Below are positions 24,955 to 32,680 of a stretch of DNA of 64,000 nt, piece by piece. The DNA is taken from the NCBI RefSeq assembly GCF_900116515.1, contig NZ_FPBA01000006.1, forward strand, positions 88,118-152,117, given 5' to 3'. The notes beneath the pieces are model-generated. The model did not search any database and was not told where the DNA came from. It was given only the letters and a program-made list of their open reading frames with translations. The stretch's first letter is position 1. Each line of letters starts with the position of its first letter. This stretch comes from Geodermatophilus amargosae. Lineage in GTDB: Bacteria; Actinomycetota; Actinomycetes; Mycobacteriales; Geodermatophilaceae. The position numbers were made by a program, and so were the translations under genes.

Positions 24955-25009
24955 GGCATTATCGTTCTCATCAGTGAGACCGTTGTCAATACTGAGAGAG
25001 GTTGATGGC
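24955..25009. promoter_or_regulatory. divergent promoter/operator between the small PH-like gene and the HTH regulator
   Basis: This 55-base stretch is clearly less GC-rich than its surroundings. On the minus strand it carries TTGACA (24989-24984). An inverted repeat TCTCA-TCAG-TGAGA (24966-24979) and a nearby ACTGAGAGAG suggest an operator; AATACT (24988-24993) could be the -10 for the rightward gene. Confidence 0.5.
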
Positions 25010-25546
25010 GTGGCGTCTGCTGACCTGCTCCTGCACCCGGTGCGCCTGCGCGTCGTGCAGGCGCTGCTGGGGGAACGGACCCTGACCACCGGGGACCTGC
25101 ACGCCGAGTTGCCCGACGTCCCGGTCGCCACGCTGTACCGCCACGTCGGGGTGCTCGCCGAGGCCGGGTTGCTGGAGGTGGTGGGGGAGCGCCGGGTCCG
25201 CGGGAGCACCGAGCGCACCTACCGGCTCGTGACCGAGGCCGCCTCCGTCGGGCCCGAGGAGGCGGCGGGGATGACGCCGGAGCAGCACCGGCGCGCGTTC
25301 GGCACCTTCGTGGCCGCCCTGCTGGCCGACTTCGACCGCTGGGTCGACGCCGGTGCCGCCGCCCCGGGCGGACTGGACGCCGCCCGGGACGGGATGGGTT
25401 ACCGGATGACCGGTCTGTGGCTGGACGACGACGAGTTCGCCGCCCTGGTCGCGGACCTGCGGCAGGTGGTGGGCGACCGCCTGACGAACGGGCCGGACGG
25501 GGAGCGTCGCCGTTGCCTGCTCGGGACGGTCTTCCTGCCGGGGTGA
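25010..25546 (+). CDS. ArsR-type helix-turn-helix regulator
   Basis: A 178-residue regulator. The winged helix lies at residues 2-75: LLLHPVRLRVVQALLGERTL for helices 1-2, PDVPVATLYRHVGVLAEAGL for the recognition region and RRVRGSTERTYRL for the wing. The C-terminal half has helices (FGTFVAALLADFDRWVDAG) and resembles the ArsR subgroup with a helical effector or dimer domain. GTG 25010 follows GAGAGAGG. It diverges from the PH-like/hydrolase pair and probably represses it; the effector is unknown. Ends 30 bases before a stop-anchored repeat. Confidence 0.85.
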   Translation: MASADLLLHPVRLRVVQALLGERTLTTGDLHAELPDVPVATLYRHVGVLAEAGLLEVVGERRVRGSTERTYRLVTEAASVGPEEAAGMTPEQHRRAFGTFVAALLADFDRWVDAGAAAPGGLDAARDGMGYRMTGLWLDDDEFAALVADLRQVVGDRLTNGPDGERRRCLLGTVFLPG

Positions 25547-25576
25547 CCCAGGGTCGGGCACTCCGCACTGGTTCTC

Positions 25577-25628
25577 GGCCCCCTCCCGGGTCCCGTCCCG
25601 AGCGGGCGAGGGATGGGGAGGAGGGGCC
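25577..25628 (-). terminator. stop-anchored palindromic repeat, copy B
   Basis: Read on the minus strand it begins GGCCCCTCCTCCCC two bases after the DoxX-like stop and returns as GGGAGGGGGCC, with centre CCCTCGCCCGCTCGGGACGG. It is the CTCC/GGGAG subtype, most like copy F, and lies between convergent genes. Confidence 0.7.
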
Positions 25629-25630
25629 GT

Positions 25631-26167
25631 TCAGGCGGCGGCGCGGACGGCGGCGCGGGTGGTCCGCCGCTCGGCCCTGGCCTCGGCCCGCGACACCCGC
25701 TTGTTGGCCTTGGCCAGGGTCTTCGCGGCCTTCTCGACCCGCTTGGTGCCGCGGTCGACGGTGCCGCGGGTGAGCAGGCCGACGCCGATGCCGAGCAGCC
25801 ACACGTCCTTGGCGATCGACAGGCCCTGCTCGGTGGGGGCCAGGCTGCCCTCCTTGCGCATGCCGGGCGTGCGCAGGTAGAGACCGAGCAGGCCACCGGC
25901 GAAGCCGGTGAGCACGGCGCCGGCCAGCGCGGTGGGCACGAACGGCGTCAGCAGCGCGGCGCCGACGGCGATCTCCGCCGTCGACAGCGCCTGCACGAAC
26001 TGCTTCGGCTCGACGTCCTTGAGGAACGGGTAGGTGCCGCTGGCGAAACCGTGCAGGCCCGCCGCGGTCTGGTCGTCGGCAGCACGCTTGCCCAGCCCGC
26101 TGTTGAGGATGAACGCGCCGGCCGAGATCCGCGGACCGATCTCGGACAGGGTGATGGGCAGGGCCAT
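25631..26167 (-). CDS. DoxX-like membrane protein
   Basis: A 178-residue protein with about three or four membrane helices: ISAGAFILNSGLGKRAAD near residue 12, VQALSTAEIAVGAALLTPFV, ALAGAVLTGFAGGLLGLYL and KDVWLLGIGVGLL. The helix layout matches the actinobacterial DoxX-like group. The C-terminal 45 residues are a very basic coiled region (KRVEKAAKTLAKANKRVSRA). Role unknown; relatives are linked to thiol and redox stress. ATG 26167 follows a GAGG. Downstream of the DEAD-box helicase on the same strand but separated by a hairpin, so probably an independent unit. Confidence 0.7.
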   Translation of the reverse strand: MALPITLSEIGPRISAGAFILNSGLGKRAADDQTAAGLHGFASGTYPFLKDVEPKQFVQALSTAEIAVGAALLTPFVPTALAGAVLTGFAGGLLGLYLRTPGMRKEGSLAPTEQGLSIAKDVWLLGIGVGLLTRGTVDRGTKRVEKAAKTLAKANKRVSRAEARAERRTTRAAVRAAA

Positions 26168-26193
26168 CGGGCACCTCGCAGGGTCGTGGGGGA

Positions 26194-26218
26194 CGGTCGG
26201 GAGGACTCTTCCCGACCG
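26194..26218 (-). terminator. terminator hairpin of the DEAD-box helicase gene
   Basis: Perfect 9-base arms CGGTCGGGA / TCCCGACCG around a 7-base loop, 25 bases after the helicase stop and upstream of the DoxX-like gene on the same strand. No T-run. Confidence 0.6.
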
Positions 26219-26242
26219 CCCCCGCGACGACACCACCCGGGG

Positions 26243-27865
26243 TCAGCGGCCTCCGCGCCGGGTGCGCCCGCTGAACGACGACGCCGAGTGCGTCCCGGCC
26301 CGCGCGGCCAGCTCGGCGCGGGTGCGCGCCGGGCCCGCGGGGCGGCCGGAACCGGCGGTGCGCGCCGCGCTGCGGCCGGCGGACGGCGCGGACGCCGTCG
26401 TCGCGGTCGCCGAGCCGCCGGTGCCGCCGCGACGGCGCCGTCCGCCGCCCTGGCCCTGCGGCTGGGGAGCGGGCGCCGGGGCCGGCTCGACGTACGGGGC
26501 GGCCGGGCCGGTCAGCGCGGTGATCTGCTCCGCGCCGGGGCGGATGGAGCTGACGACCGGCGTGATCCCGGCCTGGCGGGTCAGCGTGCGCACCTCGCCG
26601 TTCTGGTCCGGGGTGGACAGCGTGACCACCGTGCCGCCGGCACCGGCGCGCGCGGTGCGGCCGGAGCGGTGCAGGTAGGCCTTGTGCTCCGTCGGCGGGT
26701 CGACGTGCACGACCAGCGCGACGTCGTCGACGTGGATGCCGCGGGCGGCGATGTCGGTCGCGCACAGCACGCGGGTCTCACCGTTGCTGAACGCCTCGAG
26801 GTTCCGCTCGCGGGCGTTCTGGCTGAGGTTGCCGTGCAGGTCGACCGCCGGGACGCCCGAGGCGGTGAGCTGCTTGGCCAGCTTCTTGGCCTGGTGCTTG
26901 GTCCGGGTGAACAGCACGCTGCGGCCCAGGCCGGAGGCGAGCTGGCGCACGACCTCGGGCTTGTCGGCGGCGCTGACCTGGAACACGTGGTGGGTCATGG
27001 TGGACACCGGGGCGACGGCCGGGTCGACCGAGTGCGTGACCGGCGCGGACAGGTAGCGCTTCACCAGCACGTCGACGCCGTTGTCCAGCGTGGCCGAGAA
27101 CAGCATCCGCTGCCCGACCTTCGGCGTCCGGTCCAGCAGCCGCTTGACGCCGGGCAGGAAGCCCAGGTCGGCCATGTGGTCGGCCTCGTCGAGGATGGTG
27201 ACCTCGATCGCGGAGAGGTCGGCGTGGCCCTGGCCGATCAGGTCCTCGAGCCGGCCGGGGCAGGCGATGAGCACGTCGACGCCGGAGGCCAGCGCCTGGA
27301 CCTGCGGGTTCTGGCCCACGCCCCCGAAGACGACCGTCGTCCGCATGCCGAGCGCGCGGGCCAGCGGCTCGACGACGGCGGCGACCTGGTTGGCCAGCTC
27401 GCGGGTCGGCACGAGCACCAGCGAGCGCGGCCTGCGGGCCTGGCGGCGGGTGGTGGAGGCGGCCAGCCGGGAGACCAGCGGGAGGGCGAAGGCGATGGTC
27501 TTGCCCGAGCCGGTGCGGCCGCGGCCGAGCACGTCGCGGCCGGCCAGCGAGTCGGGCAGCGTCGCGACCTGGATGGGGAACGGCGCGGTGATGCCGCTGG
27601 CGGTGAGCACCTCGACCAGCGGCGCGGGGACGCCGAGCTCGGCGAAGGTGGTGTCGGTGGGCAGGACGGTGGGGACGTCGCCGGCGGGGATCTCGACCGC
27701 CGGGGCGGGAGTCGTCGTCGCGGTGGTCGTCGCGGTGGTCGTCGTGGTGGTCGCCGTCGTGGCGGGTGCCGCGACGGCGGTGCCCGTCCCGCGGCCCCGG
27801 CCACGGCCGCCGCGGCGGCGCGGCCGGGAGGTGCCGGCGGGGGAGGGGGTGTTCGGGGAGGTCAT
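26243..27865 (-). CDS. DEAD-box RNA helicase (RhlE-like)
   Basis: A 540-residue helicase. After a basic, Gly/Arg-rich N-terminus and a Thr run (TATTTTTTATTTATTT) come the motifs in order: Q-motif region GITAPFPIQ, Walker A GRGRTGSGKT, PTRELA, CPGRLEDL, DEAD in ILDEADHMADLGF, SAT in LFSATL, VLFTRTKHQAKKLAKQ, DIAARGIHVD and HRSGRTARAG. A C-terminal RGG-like basic tail would bind RNA. It unwinds RNA duplexes with ATP, typically in ribosome assembly or cold adaptation. ATG 27865 is chosen on the Rossmann-like domain layout. The 276-base upstream gap may hold a long 5-prime leader. Confidence 0.93.
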   Translation of the reverse strand: MTSPNTPSPAGTSRPRRRGGRGRGRGTGTAVAAPATTATTTTTTATTTATTTPAPAVEIPAGDVPTVLPTDTTFAELGVPAPLVEVLTASGITAPFPIQVATLPDSLAGRDVLGRGRTGSGKTIAFALPLVSRLAASTTRRQARRPRSLVLVPTRELANQVAAVVEPLARALGMRTTVVFGGVGQNPQVQALASGVDVLIACPGRLEDLIGQGHADLSAIEVTILDEADHMADLGFLPGVKRLLDRTPKVGQRMLFSATLDNGVDVLVKRYLSAPVTHSVDPAVAPVSTMTHHVFQVSAADKPEVVRQLASGLGRSVLFTRTKHQAKKLAKQLTASGVPAVDLHGNLSQNARERNLEAFSNGETRVLCATDIAARGIHVDDVALVVHVDPPTEHKAYLHRSGRTARAGAGGTVVTLSTPDQNGEVRTLTRQAGITPVVSSIRPGAEQITALTGPAAPYVEPAPAPAPQPQGQGGGRRRRGGTGGSATATTASAPSAGRSAARTAGSGRPAGPARTRAELAARAGTHSASSFSGRTRRGGR

Positions 27866-28141
27866 CGGTTCCTCGGGCGTTTCGGGTCGCCGTCGTCGGT
27901 CACCGTGCGCAGGCGCTGGCCCCGGGAGCGGGGCGGAGCGCGCCGGCGGCGACGTCGGACAGCCGGGCGCGCCTCCGTGGCGCTGCACCAGCCCGACGTC
28001 GAGTCCTGCAGCTCCGGATGAGCGAGGGCAACGCCGGTACGTCCCACTCAACCAGACGCGGGCGCCGATCCTGCCGCCCGAGGGAGGAGTCGCGCGTCAC
28101 ACCCACCCGTTCGAGGGGTCTCTGTAGCGCTGTCGGCTCCC

Positions 28142-29149
28142 TCAGGCGGTGCGGCCGGCGCCGCGGTAGGTGCGCCGGTAGGCGCCGGGCGCCACCCCGA
28201 TCGAGGCGCGCAGGTGCTGGCGCAGCGACGCCGGGGTGCCGAAGCCGGCGTCGGCGGCGACCCGGTCGATCGAGGCGTCGGTGGACTCCAGCAGCCGGCG
28301 GGCCAGCGCGATCCGCTGCGACGCCAGCCAGCGCAGCGGCGACAGGCCCGTCTCCTCCCGGAAGCGGCGGGTGAACGTGCGCACGCTCATCCGCGCGTGC
28401 GCGGCGAGGCCGGCCAGCGTGAGCGGCTCGGCCAGGTGCTCCAGCGCCCAGGCGCGGGTGGCCGCCGTCCCGGTGTCCCCGGCGTCGGGCAGCGGCCGCT
28501 CGACGAACTGCGACTGCCCGCCCTCCCGCCACGGCGCGACGACGTTGCGCCGCGCCACCCGGTTGGCCACCTCGCTGCCGTGGTCGCGCCGCACCAGGTG
28601 CAGCAGCAGGTCGATGCCCGCGGCGTTGCCGGCGCTGGTGAGCACGTCGCCGTCGTCGACGAAGAGCACGTCGGGGTCCAGCCGCACCGTCGGGAAGAGC
28701 TTCCGGAAGGCGGCGGCGTGCATCCAGTGCGTCGTCGCGGGCCGGCCGTCGAGCAGGCCGGCGGCGGCGAGGACGAAGGCGCCGGTGCAGATCGACAGCA
28801 TCCGGGCGTGCCCGGCGGCGTCGCGGAGCGCGGCGGACAGCTCCCCGGCGACCCGGCCGTCGGCCATCGCCGGGCCGCCCTGCACCCCGGGGACGACGAC
28901 GGTCGCCGCGGTCCGCAGCAGCGTGGCGTCGTGCTCGGGCGTGATCGAGTAGCCGGCCGAGGTGCGCACCGGGCGCCCGTCGAGGGTGGCGACGCGGACG
29001 CGGTAGAGCGGGCGCTCGTCGGCGTCGACCGCGCCGCCGAGCAGCCGGTGCGGCAGGCCGAGCTCGAAGGCGATGGTGCCGGGGAGGGCGAGGACGGCGA
29101 CCTCGTGGCGGTGGCCGCCGTTCACGACCGGACCCGGGCCTGACGTCAT
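28142..29149 (-). CDS. GlxA family transcriptional regulator (DJ-1/PfpI plus AraC HTH)
   Basis: A 335-residue regulator. Residues about 12-190 are a DJ-1/PfpI domain with VAVLALPGTIAFELGLPHRL and the nucleophile elbow SICTGAFVLAAAG; residues about 225-330 are a double AraC HTH with PLTLAGLAAHARMSVRTFTR and VAADAGFGTPASLRQHLRAS. GlxA-type proteins bind a small ligand at the DJ-1 site and usually activate neighbouring genes. ATG 29149 starts the conserved domain; an AGGAT lies upstream. It diverges from an MFS transporter 73 bases away, its probable target. Confidence 0.92.
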   Translation of the reverse strand: MTSGPGPVVNGGHRHEVAVLALPGTIAFELGLPHRLLGGAVDADERPLYRVRVATLDGRPVRTSAGYSITPEHDATLLRTAATVVVPGVQGGPAMADGRVAGELSAALRDAAGHARMLSICTGAFVLAAAGLLDGRPATTHWMHAAAFRKLFPTVRLDPDVLFVDDGDVLTSAGNAAGIDLLLHLVRRDHGSEVANRVARRNVVAPWREGGQSQFVERPLPDAGDTGTAATRAWALEHLAEPLTLAGLAAHARMSVRTFTRRFREETGLSPLRWLASQRIALARRLLESTDASIDRVAADAGFGTPASLRQHLRASIGVAPGAYRRTYRGAGRTA

Positions 29150-29222
29150 GGCCGGATCCTTGCACGTGTTGGCCGTCGGGCCACTGTCGCCCCCCGGTCG
29201 GCGTCGGCCATGCTCTGCAGCC

Positions 29223-30536
29223 GTGACCACGCGGACCGCCCGGATCCACCCTGCCTGGTGGGTGGCCGCCGTGACCTTCCTGGCGCTCGTCGGCGCCGCC
29301 GCCTTCCGCGCGGTGCCCGGCGTGCTCATCGACCCGCTGCGCGCGGAGTACGGCTGGTCGGTGTCGACGATCTCGGCGGCTGTCGCGGTCAACATGGCGC
29401 TCTACGGGCTGACCGCGCCGTTCGCCGCCGCGCTGATGGAGCGCTTCGGCATCCGGCGGGTCGTCGTCGGTGCGCTGCTGCTGACCGCGGTCGGCAGCGG
29501 CCTGACCGTCTTCATGACGGCGAGCTGGCAGCTGGTGCTGCTGTGGGGCTTCGCGGTCGGGCTCGGCACCGGGTCGATGGCGCTGTCGCTGGTGGCCACG
29601 GTGACCGGCCGCTGGTTCGTCGCGCGGCGCGGGCTGGTCAGCGGCATCCTCACCGCCGGCGGCGCCACCGGGCAGCTGGTGTTCCTGCCGGTCGTCGCCG
29701 CGGTGGCGCAGACCAGCGGCGGGTGGCGGGCGGCGTCGCTCGGGACGACCGCCGCGGCCCTCGCCGTCGTCCCGCTGGTGGCGTGGCTGCTGCGCGACCG
29801 CCCGCGCGACGTCGGCGCCGTCCCCTACGGCGGGACCGCCGCCGACGACGTCGACCCCGTGCGCACCGGTGCGGCCCGCACCGCGCTGCGCGGGCTGGCG
29901 GAGGCGGCGCGGTCGCGGCCGTTCTGGCTGCTGGCCGCGGGCTTCCTCATCTGCGGCGCGTCGACCAACGGCCTGGTGCAGCCGCACTTCATCCCGGCGG
30001 CGCACGACCACGGCATGCCGGTGACGACGGCGGCCTCGCTGCTCGCCGTCGTGGGGATCTTCGACATCGCCGGCACCGTCTTCTCCGGCTGGCTCACCGA
30101 CCGCGTGGACCCGCGGGTGCTGCTGCTGGCTTACTACGCACTGCGCGGGTTCTCGCTGTTCCTGCTGCCGCCCCTGTTCGGGCCGGACCTGCACGTCAGC
30201 ATGATCGCGTTCATCGTCTTCTACGGCCTGGACTGGGTGGCCACGGTGCCGCCGACGCTGGCGCTGTGCCGCGAGCACTTCGGCGCGCGGGCACCCGTCG
30301 TCTTCGGGTGGGTGTTCGCCTCCCACCAGATCGGCTCGGCGCTGGCGGCCTTCGGCGGCGGCGTCATCCGCGACGTCACCGGCTCCTACGACCTGGCGTG
30401 GTTCGGCGCCGGCGCGCTCTGCCTGGTGGCTGCAGCGCTGTCCATGTCGATCCGCCGTCGTCCCGTCCCGCCGGAGACGCCACCCGCCGTCCCCACCGAG
30501 CCGACCACCGCGTCGGCCGCCACCACCCACGGCTGA
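29223..30536 (+). CDS. MFS transporter
   Basis: A 437-residue twelve-helix major facilitator. The first repeat carries FGIRRVVVGALLLTAVGSGL after helix 2 (the A-motif equivalent) and GWVFASHQIGSALAAFGGG near helix 11. The long loop after helix 6 (RDRPRDVGAVPYGGTAADDV) is typical of oxalate/formate or monocarboxylate-like MFS proteins. It moves a small solute with protons; substrate unknown. GTG 29223 is supported by the start of the hydrophobic domain; a CATGCT eight bases upstream could be a weak -10. Divergent from the GlxA regulator, which probably controls it. Confidence 0.9.
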   Translation: MTTRTARIHPAWWVAAVTFLALVGAAAFRAVPGVLIDPLRAEYGWSVSTISAAVAVNMALYGLTAPFAAALMERFGIRRVVVGALLLTAVGSGLTVFMTASWQLVLLWGFAVGLGTGSMALSLVATVTGRWFVARRGLVSGILTAGGATGQLVFLPVVAAVAQTSGGWRAASLGTTAAALAVVPLVAWLLRDRPRDVGAVPYGGTAADDVDPVRTGAARTALRGLAEAARSRPFWLLAAGFLICGASTNGLVQPHFIPAAHDHGMPVTTAASLLAVVGIFDIAGTVFSGWLTDRVDPRVLLLAYYALRGFSLFLLPPLFGPDLHVSMIAFIVFYGLDWVATVPPTLALCREHFGARAPVVFGWVFASHQIGSALAAFGGGVIRDVTGSYDLAWFGAGALCLVAAALSMSIRRRPVPPETPPAVPTEPTTASAATTHG

Positions 30537-30551
30537 CGGCGCCGATCCTGC

Positions 30552-30899
30552 CTAGTCCAGGCGCTCGAGGGTGAGACGCACGGTCTGCAGGCGGATCTCG
30601 CCGTCGCGGATGACGAAGGTGTCGACGCCGTCGAGCACGCGGGCCTTCTCGGCCACCGCGGTCCACTCGATGAACAGCACGTCGTCCTCGAAGACCCGCG
30701 TGGGGATGTCCCACACGGCGTCGGGGAGCTCGCCGAGCAGGGTCGTGAACAGGCCCCGGACGCCGTCGCGGCCGCGCACCACCTGTTCCGGGGTGATCAG
30801 CACGGCGTCCTCGGCGTAGTCGGCAGCGATCGCGTCGACATCGCCGGCGCCGATCGCGGCCACGTGGTGCTCGAAGACCTCCTGGGGCGTGCGCGCCAT
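30552..30899 (-). CDS. SnoaL-like/SgcJ-EcaC family protein
   Basis: A 115-residue single-domain NTF2-like protein. MARTPQEVFEHHVAAIGAGD opens the first helix, ADYAEDAVLITPEQVVRGRD is the conserved strand-helix, and LFIEWTAVAEKARVLDGVDT with IRLQTVRLTLERLD ends the cone-shaped barrel. The family includes small isomerases, cyclases and proteins with unknown binding roles. A GAGGAGCC lies just before ATG 30899. It is separated from the GMC gene by a strong imperfect hairpin, so it is probably a one-gene unit. Confidence 0.88.
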   Translation of the reverse strand: MARTPQEVFEHHVAAIGAGDVDAIAADYAEDAVLITPEQVVRGRDGVRGLFTTLLGELPDAVWDIPTRVFEDDVLFIEWTAVAEKARVLDGVDTFVIRDGEIRLQTVRLTLERLD

Positions 30900-30980
30900 G
30901 GCTCCTCCTCGTCGCGGGTCCGGGCAGGGGCCCGAGGATGCTCCGGACGACGGGCGCGGACAGCCCCTGGCGCGCGCCAC

Positions 30981-31042
30981 TGCGGGCGTTCCCCGCGCCG
31001 TGCCGGTCCTGCAGGACCCGCAGTGCGCGAGGAACACCCGCA
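30981..31042 (-). terminator. large imperfect hairpin with palindromic core after the GMC gene
   Basis: Arms of 18 bases (30981-30998 and 31025-31042) match at 16 of 18 positions and enclose the perfect 14-base palindrome GGTCCTGCAGGACC (31005-31018). It begins 7 bases after the GMC stop codon and would end that operon. Confidence 0.7.
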
Positions 31043-31048
31043 ACGGTG

Positions 31049-32680
31049 TCAGGCGGTGGCGACCAGGGCGGGGTCGACGGTGCGGCCGGCCAGGAGGTCC
31101 GCGGCGCGCTCGGCGATCATGATCGTCGGCGCGTTGGTGTTGCCGCGCACGAGCGTCGGCATCACCGAGGCGTCCACCACCCGCAGGCCCTCGACGCCGT
31201 GCACCCGCAGCTGCGGGTCGACCACCGAGTCGCCGTCGGTGCCCATCCGGCACGACGACACCGGGTGGTACAGCGACTCGAGCGTGTCCCGCACCGACTG
31301 CCGCAGTCCGTCCCGCGTCCGCTCGGGACCGCCCGGCGACCACTCCTCGGCCAGCACCGACGCCAGCGGCCCCACCGAGGCGATCTCGCGGGCCTTCTCC
31401 ACCCCGGTCACCAGCGCGTCGAGGTCCCGCTCGTCGGTGAGGTACCCGGCGTCGATGGCCGGCGCCCACGTCGGGTCGGCCGAGCGCAGCCGCACCGAGC
31501 CGCGGGAGTGCACGTGCACCAGGACGGCGGCCGTGGTGAACGCGTCGACGTCGGGGTCCACCTCTGCCTGACGCCAGAACTTGACCGGCAGGAAGTGGTA
31601 CTGCAGGTCGGGCTGGTCGAGGTCCGCGCGCGAGCGGGTGAACAGGCCCGCCTCGGCCAGGTTCGACGACAGCGGCCCGCGCCGGGCGCCGAACCACCGC
31701 GCGTACCCCGACGGCGACTCCGCCCGGAGCAGCGACCTCCCCGACCGGACGTTCCAGATGACCGGCACCAGCGGGTGGTCCTGCAGCCCGCCGCCGACCC
31801 CGGGCAGGTCGTGGACGACGTCGACGCCGACCTCGCGCAGGTGGGCGCCGGGCCCGATGCCCGACAGCATGAGCAGCTGCGGGGAGTTCACCGCACCGCC
31901 GCTGAGCACGACCTCGCCGGCCGCGTGCGCGGTGTGCGTCTGCCCACCGCGCCGGTACTCGACGCCGGTGGCCCGCCCGCCCGAGAGCAGCACCCGGGTG
32001 GTGAGCGCGCCGGTGAGCACGGTGAGGTTGGGGCGGTCCAGCGCCGGGCGCAGGTAGGCGTCGGCGGCCGACCAGCGGCGGCCGCGCCGCTGCGTCACCT
32101 GGTACTGGCCCACACCCTCCTGGCCGGCGCCGTTGAAGTCGTCGTTGCCGGGGTGGCCGGCCTCCAGCGCCGACCCGACCACCGCGCGGGTCCACGCGTG
32201 CGGCGAGCGGAGGTCCTCGACCCGCAGCGGCCCGCCGACGCCGTGGAAGCGGTCGGCGCCGCGCGCGTTGTCCTCCATCCGGCGGAACAGCGGCAGCACC
32301 GACTCGTAGGACCACGACGGGTCGCCGGTCAGCGACGCCCACTCGTCGTAGTCCGCGGCCGCACCTCGGATGTAGATCATCGCGTTGATCGACGACGACC
32401 CGCCGAGCAGCTTGCCGCGCGGCCAGAACAGCCCGCGCCCGCCGAGGCCCGGCTGCGGCTCGGTCGTGTAGTTCCAGTCCCGGCGGGTGCGCCAGACCTT
32501 GTACATCGCCGCGGGGATCTGGACCTCGAGGACGTCGTCGGAGCCGCCGGCCTCCAGGAGCAGCACCCGCACCGACGGGTCCTCGGTCAGCCGGGCGGCC
32601 AGCGCGCAGCCGGCCGACCCCGCCCCGACGACGACGACGTCGTGGTCCGTCCCGGGTGCCGGGTCCTGCACGCCGCTCAC
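31049..32680 (-). CDS. GMC family oxidoreductase (choline/alcohol dehydrogenase-like)
   Basis: A 543-residue FAD enzyme of the glucose-methanol-choline family. The N-terminal DVVVVGAGSAGCALAARLTE binds FAD; LLEAGGSDD, WPRGKLLGGSSSINAMIYIR (GMC signature 1) and VVLSGGAVNSPQLLMLSGIG (signature 2) follow. The active-site pair is seen in SLYHPVSSCRMG (His) and MPTLVRGNTNAPTIMIAERA (Asn). It oxidises an alcohol to an aldehyde and passes electrons to an acceptor. GTG 32680 overlaps the ALDH stop (GTGA), so the aldehyde product is probably handed to that enzyme. Choline is a possible but unproven substrate. Confidence 0.92.
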   Translation of the reverse strand: MSGVQDPAPGTDHDVVVVGAGSAGCALAARLTEDPSVRVLLLEAGGSDDVLEVQIPAAMYKVWRTRRDWNYTTEPQPGLGGRGLFWPRGKLLGGSSSINAMIYIRGAAADYDEWASLTGDPSWSYESVLPLFRRMEDNARGADRFHGVGGPLRVEDLRSPHAWTRAVVGSALEAGHPGNDDFNGAGQEGVGQYQVTQRRGRRWSAADAYLRPALDRPNLTVLTGALTTRVLLSGGRATGVEYRRGGQTHTAHAAGEVVLSGGAVNSPQLLMLSGIGPGAHLREVGVDVVHDLPGVGGGLQDHPLVPVIWNVRSGRSLLRAESPSGYARWFGARRGPLSSNLAEAGLFTRSRADLDQPDLQYHFLPVKFWRQAEVDPDVDAFTTAAVLVHVHSRGSVRLRSADPTWAPAIDAGYLTDERDLDALVTGVEKAREIASVGPLASVLAEEWSPGGPERTRDGLRQSVRDTLESLYHPVSSCRMGTDGDSVVDPQLRVHGVEGLRVVDASVMPTLVRGNTNAPTIMIAERAADLLAGRTVDPALVATA